NCBI GenBank assembly: GCA_019635735.1
Contig: JAHBYX010000003.1
Coordinates: 186,001-250,000 of the forward strand
Source of the DNA: Mesorhizobium sp.
GTDB taxonomy: Bacteria > Pseudomonadota > Alphaproteobacteria > Rhizobiales > Rhizobiaceae
DNA length: 64,000 bases
Reading direction: 5' to 3'
Part shown: positions 1-10,166 of the stretch, piece after piece
Position numbering within the stretch: position 1 is the stretch's first letter
Layout: each line of letters opens with the position of its first letter
The notes under the pieces: generated by a model
What the model was told of the DNA's origin: nothing
Databases searched by the model: none
Seen by the model: only the letters and a program-made list of their open reading frames with translations
Made by a program: the position numbers and the translations under genes

Positions 1-151
1 AGATACCGCCGAAGAACAGTCCGAACAGCGGCGCCCGGGCGAAATCGGACAGGCCTTCCATCAGCGCGGCCCGTATGTCGGCGGGTGTCAGCGCGTTGAC
101 GCCCGGCATCGTATAGGCCTGCGTCGTCGTCGGTCCTCTTTCGCTGCTCAT
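1..151 (-). CDS. DUF2189 family membrane protein (N-terminal part, cut by window edge)
   Basis: Only the first 50 codons are present; the gene runs off the left edge. The visible peptide starts MSSERGPTTTQAYTMPGVN and continues with a segment like RAALMEGLSDFARAPLFGLF. That arrangement, a short polar head followed by a helix entering an F/G-rich membrane segment (DFxxAPLFGLFFGG), is typical of the DUF2189 family of predicted multi-pass inner-membrane proteins of unknown function in alphaproteobacteria. The start ATG is the complement of 149-151. The family call rests on this short N-terminus alone. Confidence 0.65.
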   Translation of the reverse strand, partial: MSSERGPTTTQAYTMPGVNALTPADIRAALMEGLSDFARAPLFGLFFGGI

Positions 152-260
152 TCCTTCGCCCTCCCCCTGCGAAGCGCCCGACGAAGGGCACCAATCAAGT
201 ATCGCCGCCGGGATGAACGCAGACCTTGACGGAAATCAAACGCGGAACGAGGGAACGGCC

Positions 261-1379
261 TTACATCCTGCGCACGATCACGCTGCCGGCCGAGTAGCCG
301 GCACCGAAGGAGCAGATGACGCCGAGGCTGCCGGCGGGCAGGTCGTCCGAGAATTTGGAAAAGGCGATGATCGAGCCCGCCGACGAAGTGTTCGCATAAT
401 CCTGCAGCACGTTGGGCTGTTCTTCCCGCGTCGGCTCCCGGCCGAGCACCTTCTGGCCGATGAAGTCGTTCATGCCCTTGTTGGCCTGGTGCAGCCACAT
501 GCGGCTGAGATCAGACGGCTTCATGTTCTCGTCGGCGAGATGGGTGAGCATCAGTTCCGCCACCATCGGCACCACCTGCTTGAAGACCTTGCGGCCCTCC
601 TGCATGAACTGCATGTCGCGGCGCTCGCCCATCTGGTCGTGCGTGCGGCGCAGGAAGCCGTTGTTGTTGCGGATATTGTTGGAGAATTCGGTCAGCAGGC
701 GGGTGGAGAGGATTTCCCACGCGCCTTCCGTATCGCCGTCGATCCGCTCCATCAGCACGGCCGTGCAGACGTCACCGAAGATGAAATGGCAGTCGCGGTC
801 GCGCCACTCTTGATGGCCCGAGGTGATCTCCGGATTGACCATCAGGATGGCGCGGGCCGAGCCCGAGCGGATCATGTCGGCGGCGGCCTGGATGCCGAAG
901 GTGGCCGAGGAACAGGCGACGTTCATGTCGAAGGCGAAGCCCTTGATGCCCAGCGCTTGCTGGATCTCGACCGCGATCGCCGGATAGGCGCGCTCGTGGT
1001 TGGAGGCCGCGCAGATGACGGCATCCACCTCTCCCGCCGTGCGCCCGGCCTGCGCGAGAGCCTTGTTGGCGGCGTCGACGGCGATCTCGGCCATAATAGA
1101 GAGTTCCTCGTCGGCGCGAGGTCTCAACTTCGGCATCATCCGTTCGGGATCGAGCACGCCCGACTTGTTCATCACATGGCGACGTTCGATGCCGGATGCC
1201 TTGACGATGAAGTCCTCGCTCGACATGGGCAGCGCCGCGCGCGTTCCGGCCGCGATCTCCTCGGCATGCCGCTCGTTCTGCCGCCTCGCGTATTCGTTGT
1301 ACGAAGCCACCAGCTCGGCGTTGGTGATCGTCTCGTCGGGCGTGAAGATGCCCGTGCCGGTGATGGCAACCCTGTGCAT
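261..1379 (-). CDS. beta-ketoacyl-ACP synthase III-like (FabH/KAS III family) condensing enzyme
   Basis: This 372-residue thiolase-fold ketosynthase would catalyse a decarboxylative Claisen condensation using acyl-CoA and malonyl-ACP or a related substrate. The Cys-His-Asn triad of KAS III enzymes is visible: Cys156 in NVACSSATFG, His297 in WLHQANKG and Asn330 in YANTSSAGS. The C-terminus has the usual CSFGAGYSAGS loop. It is about 55 residues longer than housekeeping FabH, mostly through an insertion at residues 30-95 before the first half-domain is complete. It stands alone, divergent from the pyruvate-kinase-like gene, with no fab genes beside it. It may therefore be an accessory KAS III for a specialised fatty acyl product rather than the essential initiator. 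The family is secure; the substrate is unknown. Confidence 0.85.
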   Translation of the reverse strand: MHRVAITGTGIFTPDETITNAELVASYNEYARRQNERHAEEIAAGTRAALPMSSEDFIVKASGIERRHVMNKSGVLDPERMMPKLRPRADEELSIMAEIAVDAANKALAQAGRTAGEVDAVICAASNHERAYPAIAVEIQQALGIKGFAFDMNVACSSATFGIQAAADMIRSGSARAILMVNPEITSGHQEWRDRDCHFIFGDVCTAVLMERIDGDTEGAWEILSTRLLTEFSNNIRNNNGFLRRTHDQMGERRDMQFMQEGRKVFKQVVPMVAELMLTHLADENMKPSDLSRMWLHQANKGMNDFIGQKVLGREPTREEQPNVLQDYANTSSAGSIIAFSKFSDDLPAGSLGVICSFGAGYSAGSVIVRRM

Positions 1380-1503
1380 GCGCGTTTCCCGTGATTCCCG
1401 GTTTTTCGGCGATCATAGCGGCGGCCGGCAAAGAAACCAGCGGGCTTCATCGGCCTGTCATGGGGCACCCATAGAGAGGCCCTTTCGCTTCCGGGGACTT
1501 CCG

Positions 1504-2979
1504 ATGACCCATTCCGGCATCACTGGCCTTCTCAGGCAGGTCGAAGAACTGCGCGCGGCCGTGGTCGAGGACGGCTGCGACATAGCGCAGAAATGGGACG
1601 GCTATGTCGAGCGCCCCGACTTCGCGCCGAGCGCCGAGAATTTCAGCCACTATCTGGCGCTTCGCCGACGGGATATCCGATCGCTGCAGCGCGATCTGAT
1701 GGTGCATGGTCTTTCGTCGCTCGGCCGCGCCGAGGGCCGGGTGCTGCCCACCCTCGACGCCCTGCTTGGGGTCCTGCGCACCCTGGAAACCGGACAGGCA
1801 CCGGTCTTTCCGCCCCATGCGTCGTTCTTCGCGGCCGAGGAACGGATTGCGGCGCGAACCACCGAGCTGTTCGGTCCCCGCTCGCCCCATAGTCCGATCC
1901 ACCTGCTCGTGACGGCGCCCAGCGTGGCGGCAAGCGAGGAGAGCTTCATGTTGCGGCTGGCCGATCTCGGGGTGGAGGCCGTCCGCATCAATTGCGCGCA
2001 TGACGACCCCGACGTTTGGGCGAAGATGATCGAGCAGGTCGAGAAGGCCGCCGCGAAGACGGGCCGCCGCATGAAGGTGCTCATGGATCTCGCCGGCCCC
2101 AAGATGCGCACTGGCGAGGTCCGCAAGACGAAGGGCCTGAAGCGCATCCATGTCGGGCAGCATCTGGCGATCGCGTTGCCCGGCCGGCTCCCCGAGATCG
2201 ACGACACGCTCGCGGCGGTCGAATGCACCCTGGATGAGGCCATCGTTGCGGCCCGCAAAGGCGACCGCATCTTCATCGACGACGGCAAGGTCGAGACCCG
2301 CGTGATCCGGTCGGAACCCTGGGGCGTGGTCGCCGAGGTTCACGCGGGGCCGGACGATGACGGCTACAAGCTGAAGCCGGAGAAGGGGGTGAATTTTCCC
2401 GACACGAGCTTCTCGGTCCCGGCTCTGACCCAGGACGACCGGGACGTGCTCGGCTTCGCCGCGCATCACGCCGACGGTATCGAATTCTCCTTCGTGCAGG
2501 GCGAGGACGATGTCGCGGAGCTTCAGGAAGCCCTTGCATGCGAACGGCCGGACGACTGGCGCAGCCTCGGCCTCGTGCTCAAGATCGAGACTTTGCGCGC
2601 CGTGACCAATCTGCCGTCCATGCTGATGCGGGCGGCGGGAAAGCAGCCGACCGCCATCATGATCGCCCGGGGCGACCTCGCCGTCGAGATCGGCTTCGCG
2701 CGGCTGGCGGAGATACAGGAGGAGCTTCTATGGCTTGGCGAAGCCGCCCAGGTCCCGGTGGTCTGGGCCACTCAGGTGCTCGAAGGCCTGCTGCGGACCG
2801 GCATCCCGTCGCGCGGCGAGATGACCGACGCCGCGATGGCGGTCCGCGCCGAATGCGTCATGCTGAACAAGGGACCGTTCCTGTTCCAGGCGATCGGCGA
2901 GCTCGACCGCCTCTGGAGCAGGATGGACGAGCACATCCACAAGAAGACCCCCCAATTGCGGCGGCTGACGAGCTGGTAG
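1504..2979 (+). CDS. pyruvate kinase-like protein with N-terminal extension and no C-terminal domain
   Basis: This is a 491-residue protein. Residues 130-470 match the pyruvate kinase barrel: RINCAHDD (161-168, for RLNFSHG), MDLAGPKMRTG (194-204), IFIDDGKV (256-263), the catalytic-lysine strand LVLKIET with Lys360, metal-ligand positions Glu362 and Asp391 (IARGDLAVEI), then WATQVLEGLL and PSRGEMTD. The usual MLSGESA motif is replaced by MLNKGPF (453-459). The protein ends about 30 residues later, so the C-terminal allosteric/tetramer domain of ordinary pyruvate kinases is absent. In exchange there is a helical N-terminal extension of about 130 residues. The ATG at 1504 is the first in-frame start after the divergent promoter region. 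It may convert PEP and ADP to pyruvate and ATP, but the altered motif and domain loss leave that open. Confidence 0.75.
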   Translation: MTHSGITGLLRQVEELRAAVVEDGCDIAQKWDGYVERPDFAPSAENFSHYLALRRRDIRSLQRDLMVHGLSSLGRAEGRVLPTLDALLGVLRTLETGQAPVFPPHASFFAAEERIAARTTELFGPRSPHSPIHLLVTAPSVAASEESFMLRLADLGVEAVRINCAHDDPDVWAKMIEQVEKAAAKTGRRMKVLMDLAGPKMRTGEVRKTKGLKRIHVGQHLAIALPGRLPEIDDTLAAVECTLDEAIVAARKGDRIFIDDGKVETRVIRSEPWGVVAEVHAGPDDDGYKLKPEKGVNFPDTSFSVPALTQDDRDVLGFAAHHADGIEFSFVQGEDDVAELQEALACERPDDWRSLGLVLKIETLRAVTNLPSMLMRAAGKQPTAIMIARGDLAVEIGFARLAEIQEELLWLGEAAQVPVVWATQVLEGLLRTGIPSRGEMTDAAMAVRAECVMLNKGPFLFQAIGELDRLWSRMDEHIHKKTPQLRRLTSW

Positions 2980-3087
2980 CCGACCGCCATTCGGGCCTAG
3001 GCGGGGGCGGCCGGCAGGCATAACATTTCCCGGGAGATGGAACCGGCAAGGCGCGGGCGGCTTGATGGCAGAAGACCAGGAGGCCTC

Positions 3088-3342
3088 ATGACACAGACCA
3101 GTGACGGGCGGATCGTCTACCACGTCGTCGAGCACGACGGAGGATGGGCCTACAAGGTAGGCGACGTCTTTTCCGAGACGTTTCCCGACCACGACAGCGC
3201 CCGCAACGCGGCGCTTGCCGCTGCAAACGAGCATCGGCTGGGCGGACGCGACGCCGACATCGAGTATCAGGACGCGTCCGGCAAGTGGCACACCGAGCAC
3301 GAACCCGGCGGCGACCGGCCGGACACGACGGTCGAAGGCTGA
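3088..3342 (+). CDS. DUF2188 domain protein
   Basis: An 84-residue hypothetical protein. Its N-terminal half reads YHVVEHDGGWAYKVGDVFSETF followed by an Ala-rich helix (SARNAALAAANEH), the typical layout of DUF2188: a short beta-sheet with a conserved HxxGGW motif, then one helix. The C-terminal half (IEYQDASGKWHTEH) repeats the strand pattern. No function is established for the family. The start at 3088 is set by a strong AGGAGG at 3078-3083. An upstream in-frame extension to 3037 lacks such a site. Confidence 0.75.
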   Translation: MTQTSDGRIVYHVVEHDGGWAYKVGDVFSETFPDHDSARNAALAAANEHRLGGRDADIEYQDASGKWHTEHEPGGDRPDTTVEG

Positions 3343-3352
3343 GCCTTGGTTT

Positions 3353-3370
3353 CCCCGCCGGAGAGCGGGG
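3353..3370. terminator. hairpin between convergent genes
   Basis: CCCCGC-CGGAGA-GCGGGG forms a 6-bp perfect stem with a 6-nt loop. It lies 10 nt after the DUF2188 stop and 3 nt after the SDR stop on the other strand. It is placed as a bidirectional terminator, but neither strand has a clean T-tract after the stem. Confidence 0.4.
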
Positions 3371-3373
3371 ATG

Positions 3374-4126
3374 TCAGATGTCGAAGCCGCCGTCGACCTC
3401 GAGCGCGATGCCGGTGATGAAGGCGGCTTCGTCGGACGCAAGCCAGAGCGCGGCGTTGGCCACGTCGAGCGGTGTCGACAGCCGGCCGAGCGGGATCGCC
3501 GCGCGGATGCCCTCGCGGATTTCCGGCGTGTCGGCGCCCATGAAGCGGGCCAGCATCGGCGTGTCGCCGGAGACGGGGCACAGGCAATTCACCCGGATCT
3601 TCTTCGGCGCCAGCTCCAGCGCCATCGATTTGGTCGCGGTGATCGCCCAGCCCTTGGACGCGTTGTACCAGGTGAGGCCCGCCTGCGGGCGGATGCCGGA
3701 GGTGGACGCCGTAGTGATGATCGAGCCGCCGCCCTGGCGCTCCATGATCGGCACGACGGCGAGCGTCGAGAAGTAGATCGCCTTCATGTTGACGTCGGCG
3801 ATCAGGTCGAACGTCCCCTCGTCGACGTCGACCAGGTCGCCGCTGCGATGGGTGAAGCCGGCATTGTTGACCATGACGTCGATGCGGCCGAAGGCCTGCA
3901 TGGCGGCATAGACCATGGCCTCGATCTGCGAGCGGTTGGTCACGTCGGTGGCGGTGAAGATGGCGTTGGGGCCGATCTCGGCGGCGACACGTTCGGCTTC
4001 CCGGGCGTTAAGGTCGGCGACGACCACCCTGGCGCCCTCCTCGGCAAAACGCCGCGCAAGGCCCTCACCGAAGCCGGAAGCGGCGCCGGTGACGATGGCA
4101 ACTTTGTTCTCGAGGCGATTGGTCAT
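3374..4126 (-). CDS. short-chain dehydrogenase/reductase (SDR), classical type
   Basis: A 250-residue NAD(P)-dependent oxidoreductase. The cofactor motif is TGAASGFG (13-20), with VVVADLN at the end of beta-2, whose Asp suggests NAD preference. NNAG is at 87-90. The catalytic residues are in TASTSG (Ser near 141) and Tyr154/Lys158 in WYNASKG. The C-terminus EVDGGFDI is typical of 3-oxoacyl-ACP reductase/glucose dehydrogenase-like SDRs. Its ATG shares one base with the stop of the upstream aldehyde dehydrogenase (TGATG), so the two are co-translated. A pathway in which an alcohol is oxidised to an aldehyde and then to an acid is plausible. The substrate is not visible. Confidence 0.85.
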   Translation of the reverse strand: MTNRLENKVAIVTGAASGFGEGLARRFAEEGARVVVADLNAREAERVAAEIGPNAIFTATDVTNRSQIEAMVYAAMQAFGRIDVMVNNAGFTHRSGDLVDVDEGTFDLIADVNMKAIYFSTLAVVPIMERQGGGSIITTASTSGIRPQAGLTWYNASKGWAITATKSMALELAPKKIRVNCLCPVSGDTPMLARFMGADTPEIREGIRAAIPLGRLSTPLDVANAALWLASDEAAFITGIALEVDGGFDI

Positions 4127-5601
4127 CACCCGTGATTGAACACGATCGTCTTGGTGGCGCTCATGTCGTAGAGCGCCTCGAAGCCCTTCTCGCGGCCGTG
4201 GCCGGATTTCTTGAAGCCGCCGAAGGGCAGCTCGACGCCGCCGCCAGCGCCGTAGCCGTTGACGAAAACCTGGCCGGCACGCACCCGCTTTGCAACGCGG
4301 TGCTGGCGCGAGCCGTCCTTCGTCCAGACACCTGCGACAAGGCCGAATTCGGTGCCGTTGGCGATGCGGATGGCATCCTCCTCGTCGTCGAAGGGCGAGA
4401 GCGCCAGGACCGGTCCGAAGACTTCCTCCTGCGCCACCGTCGCGGCCGGGTCGACGGAACCGAACAGCACCGGCGCCTGGTACCAGCCGCCAGCGGGTGC
4501 ATCGGCGGCGACGGAGCCGCGGGCGAGGATCGGTATTCCGGCCTCCTCGGCGGCCGCGATCATTCCGGCGACGCGTTCGCGCTGTTTCGGATTGATCAGC
4601 GCGCCGAGGTCGAGGTCGGCGTCGTGCGGGCCGGCGACGAGCCTGGAGAAGCGGTCGGCGAGCGCCGCGGCGACCTGTTCGTAAACGGGGCGCTGGATCA
4701 GCACGCGGCTGCCGGCCGAGCAGGTCTGGCCGCCGTTCTGGATGATGGCGTTGACGAGAACCGGAACCGCCGCGTCGATATCGGCATCGGCGAAGACGAT
4801 CTGCGGTGACTTGCCGCCGAGTTCCATGGTGACGCCGCGATTGTTGATCGCGGCGGCCTGCTGGATCGCGGTGCCGGTCATGGGCGAGCCGGTGAAGGTT
4901 ACGTAGTCGACGCCGGGATGCGCCGAAAGCGCCGCCCCCGCCTCGCGGCCGTAGCCGGTGACGACGTTGACGACGCCCTCGGGAATGCCGGCCTCGAGAC
5001 AGAGTTCGGCGATGCGGATGGCGGAGAGCGAGGCATCCTCGGCCGGCTTGGCGACCAGCGTGTTGCCCATGGCCAGCGCCGCGCCCAACACCCGGGCGAG
5101 AATCTGCAGCGGATAGTTCCAGGGGATGATGCCGGCGACCACGCCGTGCGGCTCGCGCAGGGTCAGCGCGGTATAGCCCGGCAGGAAGGGGATCGTGTCG
5201 CCGTGGATCTTGTCGCCCGCGCCGCCGTAGAACTCGTAATAGCGCATGGTCGCGGTGATATCCGCCCTGCCCTGCCGGATCGGCTTGCCGGTGTCGCGCG
5301 ATTCGAGCGCGGCGAGTTCGGTGCCGTGGCTCTCGACGAGATGGAACAGGCGCGTCAGGCAGCGGCCGCGCTCGACCGCGGGCATGCGCCCCCACGGACC
5401 TTCGTCGAACGCCTTGCGCGCCGAGCGGACCGCGCGGTCGACATCCGCCGCGCCCGAAGCCGGGATCGAGGCGAAGACCTTTCCGTCCGACGGCGAAGCG
5501 ACTTCGATGCGAGCCCCGGAGAGCGCGTCCGTGGACTTTCCGTCGATGATCTGCATGAAGGCGACGCCCTCGGCGACGGTTCGAGACAGATGCGTGCCCA
5601 T
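4126..5601 (-). CDS. NAD(P)-dependent aldehyde dehydrogenase
   Basis: This 491-residue ALDH-superfamily enzyme oxidises an aldehyde to the carboxylate. Key residues are visible: Asn162 in IIPWNYPLQ, Lys185 in LVAKPAED, the TFTGSP Rossmann turn (236-240), the general base Glu260 in TMELGGKSP, and the catalytic Cys294 in GGQTCSAGSR. EEVFGPVL and PFGGFKKSG follow near the end. The start at 5601 (MGTHLS) is preceded by AAAGGAG at good spacing; an upstream ATG at 5646 and an internal ATG at residue 16 are alternatives. It is co-transcribed with the SDR downstream. Sequence style is betaine-aldehyde/gamma-aminobutyraldehyde-like, but the substrate cannot be fixed. It is divergent from zwf. Confidence 0.9.
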   Translation of the reverse strand: MGTHLSRTVAEGVAFMQIIDGKSTDALSGARIEVASPSDGKVFASIPASGAADVDRAVRSARKAFDEGPWGRMPAVERGRCLTRLFHLVESHGTELAALESRDTGKPIRQGRADITATMRYYEFYGGAGDKIHGDTIPFLPGYTALTLREPHGVVAGIIPWNYPLQILARVLGAALAMGNTLVAKPAEDASLSAIRIAELCLEAGIPEGVVNVVTGYGREAGAALSAHPGVDYVTFTGSPMTGTAIQQAAAINNRGVTMELGGKSPQIVFADADIDAAVPVLVNAIIQNGGQTCSAGSRVLIQRPVYEQVAAALADRFSRLVAGPHDADLDLGALINPKQRERVAGMIAAAEEAGIPILARGSVAADAPAGGWYQAPVLFGSVDPAATVAQEEVFGPVLALSPFDDEEDAIRIANGTEFGLVAGVWTKDGSRQHRVAKRVRAGQVFVNGYGAGGGVELPFGGFKKSGHGREKGFEALYDMSATKTIVFNHG

Positions 5602-5733
5602 GGACGGCTCCTTTCCGCTTTTCACCGGACGCGCGATATGCTGCACTGCAAAACGGCCGCGCCGGGGTGGCCGCAGGAAAAGACCCTCGCCCGGGCATGT
5701 GTCAAGCTGTAGCAGCGTCGCAGCGGGACTAGG

Positions 5734-5760
5734 AAATTTAAATCGATTAGATTATAGCGG
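5734..5760. promoter_or_regulatory. AT-rich palindromic region upstream of zwf
   Basis: In otherwise GC-rich DNA this stretch holds overlapping palindromes: AAATTT (5734-5739), ATTTAAAT (5736-5743) and AATCGATT (5741-5748), followed by TTAGATTATA, which could serve as a -10 region for zwf 35 nt further on. HexR, an RpiR-family repressor, controls zwf and edd in other proteobacteria through AT-rich palindromes. This location would fit such a site, but the match is by composition and position only. Confidence 0.35.
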
Positions 5761-5794
5761 TCCGGATCGCTCCGGAACAAGCATCGGACACAGC

Positions 5795-7264
5795 ATGACC
5801 AGCCAGATCATCCCGGTGGAACCTTTCGATTTCATCGCCTTCGGCGGCACCGGCGATCTCGCCGAACGCAAGCTTCTGCCCGCGCTCTACCAGCGGCAGC
5901 GCGCCGGTCAGTTCTCCGAACCGACGCGGATCATCGGCACCTCGCGCGCCAAGATGAGCCACAAGGAATACCGCGAATTCGCCAGGAAGGCGATCAGCGA
6001 CCACGTCAAGGCCGCGGAGATCGATCCCGAGCAGCTCGAGACCTTCCTCGCCCGGCTGCACTACGTGGCGGCCGACGCCAAGTCCGGCGACGGGTTCGAC
6101 GCAATCAGGAAACAGGTTGGCGAGAGCGACCGCATCCGCGTCTTCTACATGGCCGTGGCGCCGGCGCTGTTCGGCGACATCGCCAAGCATCTGAAAACGA
6201 ACGACCTGATCTGCCAGAATTGCCGCATCGTGGTCGAGAAGCCGATCGGCCGCGATCTCGCGTCCGCCCGGACACTCAACGACCAGATCGGCAGCTATTT
6301 CGACGAGCACCAGATCTTCCGCATCGACCATTATCTCGGCAAGGAGACGGTGCAGAACCTGATGGCGCTGCGTTTCGCCAACATGCTCTACGAGCCGCTG
6401 TGGAATTCGGCGCATATCGACCACGTCCAGATCACAGTCGCCGAGACGGTCGGGCTGGAGGACCGGATCGGCTATTACGACCGGGCTGGCGCGCTGCGCG
6501 ACATGGCGCAGAACCATATCCTGCAGCTGCTCTGCCTTGTGGCCATGGAGGTTCCGTCCACCATGGACGCTGACGCCGTGCGCGACGAGAAGCTGAAGGT
6601 GCTGCGCTCGCTCAAGCGCATCAACGGCCAGGAGGCCCCCAAGATGACCGTTCGCGGCCAATATCGCGCCGGCGCGTCGGCGGGCGGCGCGGTGAAGGGC
6701 TACCAGGAGGAGCTCGGCTCCCAGAGCTCGACCGAGACATTCGTGGCGATCAAGGCCGAGATCGAGAACTGGCGCTGGGCGGGCGTTCCGTTCTACCTGC
6801 GCACCGGCAAGCGGCTGGCGACCCGTGTGTCCGAGATCGTCATCGAATTCAAGCACATCCCGCATTCGATCTTCGGCGAGAACGCGGGCCGCATCCTCGC
6901 CAACCAGCTCGTCATCCGGCTGCAGCCGGACGAGGGCGTGAAGCAGTGGATCATGATCAAGGATCCGGGCCCGGGCGGCATGCGGCTGCGCAACATCGCG
7001 CTCGACATGAGCTTCGCCCAGTCGTTCCAGGAGCGCAACCCGGACGCCTATGAGCGGCTCGTGATGGACGTGGTGCGCGGCAACCAGACCCTGTTCATGC
7101 GCCGCGACGAGGTCGAAGCCGCCTGGAAATGGATCGATCCGATCCAGGGCGCCTGGGCCGAGAACCTGCAGGAGGCGCAGGGCTATACCGCCGGCACCTG
7201 GGGGCCATCCTCCGCGATCGCGCTGATCGAGCGCGACGGCCGGACATGGCACGAGAGCACGTGA
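5795..7264 (+). CDS. zwf: glucose-6-phosphate 1-dehydrogenase
   Basis: This 489-residue enzyme oxidises glucose 6-phosphate to 6-phosphogluconolactone with NAD(P)+, the entry step of the Entner-Doudoroff and oxidative pentose phosphate routes. The N-terminal Rossmann motif GGTGDLAERK is at 17-26, EKPIG at 148-152, the substrate-binding signature RIDHYLGKE at 176-184, and the catalytic His near 241 in MAQNHILQ. Length is normal for the family. The ATG at 5795 is the first start in line with the family N-terminus (SQIIPVEPFDFIAFGG). It heads a three-gene operon: its stop shares a base with the pgl start, and edd follows 10 nt later. Transcription probably starts in the AT-rich region just upstream. 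Confidence 0.97.
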   Translation: MTSQIIPVEPFDFIAFGGTGDLAERKLLPALYQRQRAGQFSEPTRIIGTSRAKMSHKEYREFARKAISDHVKAAEIDPEQLETFLARLHYVAADAKSGDGFDAIRKQVGESDRIRVFYMAVAPALFGDIAKHLKTNDLICQNCRIVVEKPIGRDLASARTLNDQIGSYFDEHQIFRIDHYLGKETVQNLMALRFANMLYEPLWNSAHIDHVQITVAETVGLEDRIGYYDRAGALRDMAQNHILQLLCLVAMEVPSTMDADAVRDEKLKVLRSLKRINGQEAPKMTVRGQYRAGASAGGAVKGYQEELGSQSSTETFVAIKAEIENWRWAGVPFYLRTGKRLATRVSEIVIEFKHIPHSIFGENAGRILANQLVIRLQPDEGVKQWIMIKDPGPGGMRLRNIALDMSFAQSFQERNPDAYERLVMDVVRGNQTLFMRRDEVEAAWKWIDPIQGAWAENLQEAQGYTAGTWGPSSAIALIERDGRTWHEST

Positions 7265-7962
7265 TGGCTTCGGCAAGGCGGCGGACGTTCGCGACGCGAG
7301 AAGACCTTGCGGTGCAGCTCGCCGCTGACGCCGCCGACAGGCTGCGCGAGGCGATCAAGGCGAAAGGCGGCGCGACCCTCGCAGTATCCGGCGGCACGAC
7401 GCCGGGGCTGTTTTTCGAGACCCTGTCGCACAAGGATCTGGACTGGACGAAGGTGATCGTCACACTCGTCGACGAGCGTTTCGTGCCGCCCTCCTCCGAA
7501 CGATCGAATGAACGGCTGGTGCGCGAGAAGCTGCTGAGGAACGAGGCGCGGCTGGCGCGGTTCGTCGGGCTCTACTCGGACGCGACCGATGTCGACGAGG
7601 CGGCGCGACGCGCGCAGGCGGGCGTGGCGATACTGGGCTCGCCGCTCGACGTCGTCGTGCTGGGCATGGGAACCGACGGCCATACGGCCTCGTTCTTTCC
7701 CGACGCACCAAATCTCGACGTTCTGACCGACATCGCACAAAAACGGCGCGTGCTGGCGGTCGATGCTCCCTCCGGCGGCGAACCGCGCATCACGCTGACA
7801 CTGCCGCTCATCGTCGAGGCACGGCATCTGGTGCTTCATATCGAGGGCGACGCCAAACGGCAGGTTTTGGACGCCGCGCTTGCGCAGGCAGCACCTCGCC
7901 TTCCCATCGCGCGCGTCTTTGACGCCGTGCCTTCGCCGATCGACGTCTACTGGGCTCCCTAG
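7264..7962 (+). CDS. pgl: 6-phosphogluconolactonase
   Basis: A 232-residue SugarP_isomerase-superfamily enzyme that hydrolyses 6-phosphogluconolactone to 6-phosphogluconate, the step between Zwf and Edd. Recognisable segments are [33 protein letters not shown], the [13 protein letters not shown] loop and, near the end, [13 protein letters not shown]. The ATG at 7264 overlaps the zwf stop as TGATG, which fixes the start and implies translational coupling. AGGAG at 7961-7965, spanning its stop codon, serves the next gene edd. Length matches bacterial DevB-type Pgl proteins. Confidence 0.95.
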   Translation: MASARRRTFATREDLAVQLAADAADRLREAIKAKGGATLAVSGGTTPGLFFETLSHKDLDWTKVIVTLVDERFVPPSSERSNERLVREKLLRNEARLARFVGLYSDATDVDEAARRAQAGVAILGSPLDVVVLGMGTDGHTASFFPDAPNLDVLTDIAQKRRVLAVDAPSGGEPRITLTLPLIVEARHLVLHIEGDAKRQVLDAALAQAAPRLPIARVFDAVPSPIDVYWAP

Positions 7963-7972
7963 GAGATCCGCC

Positions 7973-9790
<1,818 letters not shown>

Positions 9791-9801
9791 TCAGGCGTTG
9801 A

Positions 9802-10044
9802 TCATGCGCTGAGGCGGGATTCCTCGACGGCATAGACGAAGATGCGCCTGGCGATATGGACGGACGTGCGGCCGCTGGCGGCGTCGTCACAGGCGCGGTT
9901 TGCGGCATAGTACCACTTGCCGCGGGTTTCCGGCCAACCATCCCTTAGAAGGTCTCGGGCCTGGCCGAGCGTGCGTATTTCGGCGGTCTTGCCGTCTCCG
10001 GCCTTCAGGACGACCGGCTCGTAGAACGTCTGCTCGACCGACAT
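9802..10044 (-). CDS. DUF982 domain protein
   Basis: An 80-residue protein. It opens with a strand-rich segment (TFYEPVVLKAGDGKTAEIRT) and continues LGQARDLLRDGWPETRGKWYYAANRACDDAASGRTSVHIARRIFVYAVEE. This LxxAxxxLxxxWP ... AxxxCxxAxxGxxSxxxAR pattern defines DUF982, small proteins of unknown function abundant in rhizobia and relatives and often encoded on accessory replicons. The start ATG is the complement of 10042-10044. It faces edd convergently with an 11-nt gap. Confidence 0.85.
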   Translation of the reverse strand: MSVEQTFYEPVVLKAGDGKTAEIRTLGQARDLLRDGWPETRGKWYYAANRACDDAASGRTSVHIARRIFVYAVEESRLSA

Positions 10045-10166
10045 CGCGTGCACTCCCCGACAACCGTCGAAAGAACTGCGCCAGCGCGAAAGTGTTCCGC
10101 GCGGCGGCGGGACTTTTTCATCTTGCGCCGCATCCCTTTCGCGAGGCTGAATACGGCGTCGCGCCC

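Noticed and set aside
3374..5698. Apparent 774-residue fusion of a long basic protein to an SDR
   Set aside because: The SDR part is real, but the upstream part is the wrong frame of the aldehyde dehydrogenase gene. TGATG at 4124-4128 shows two separate genes.
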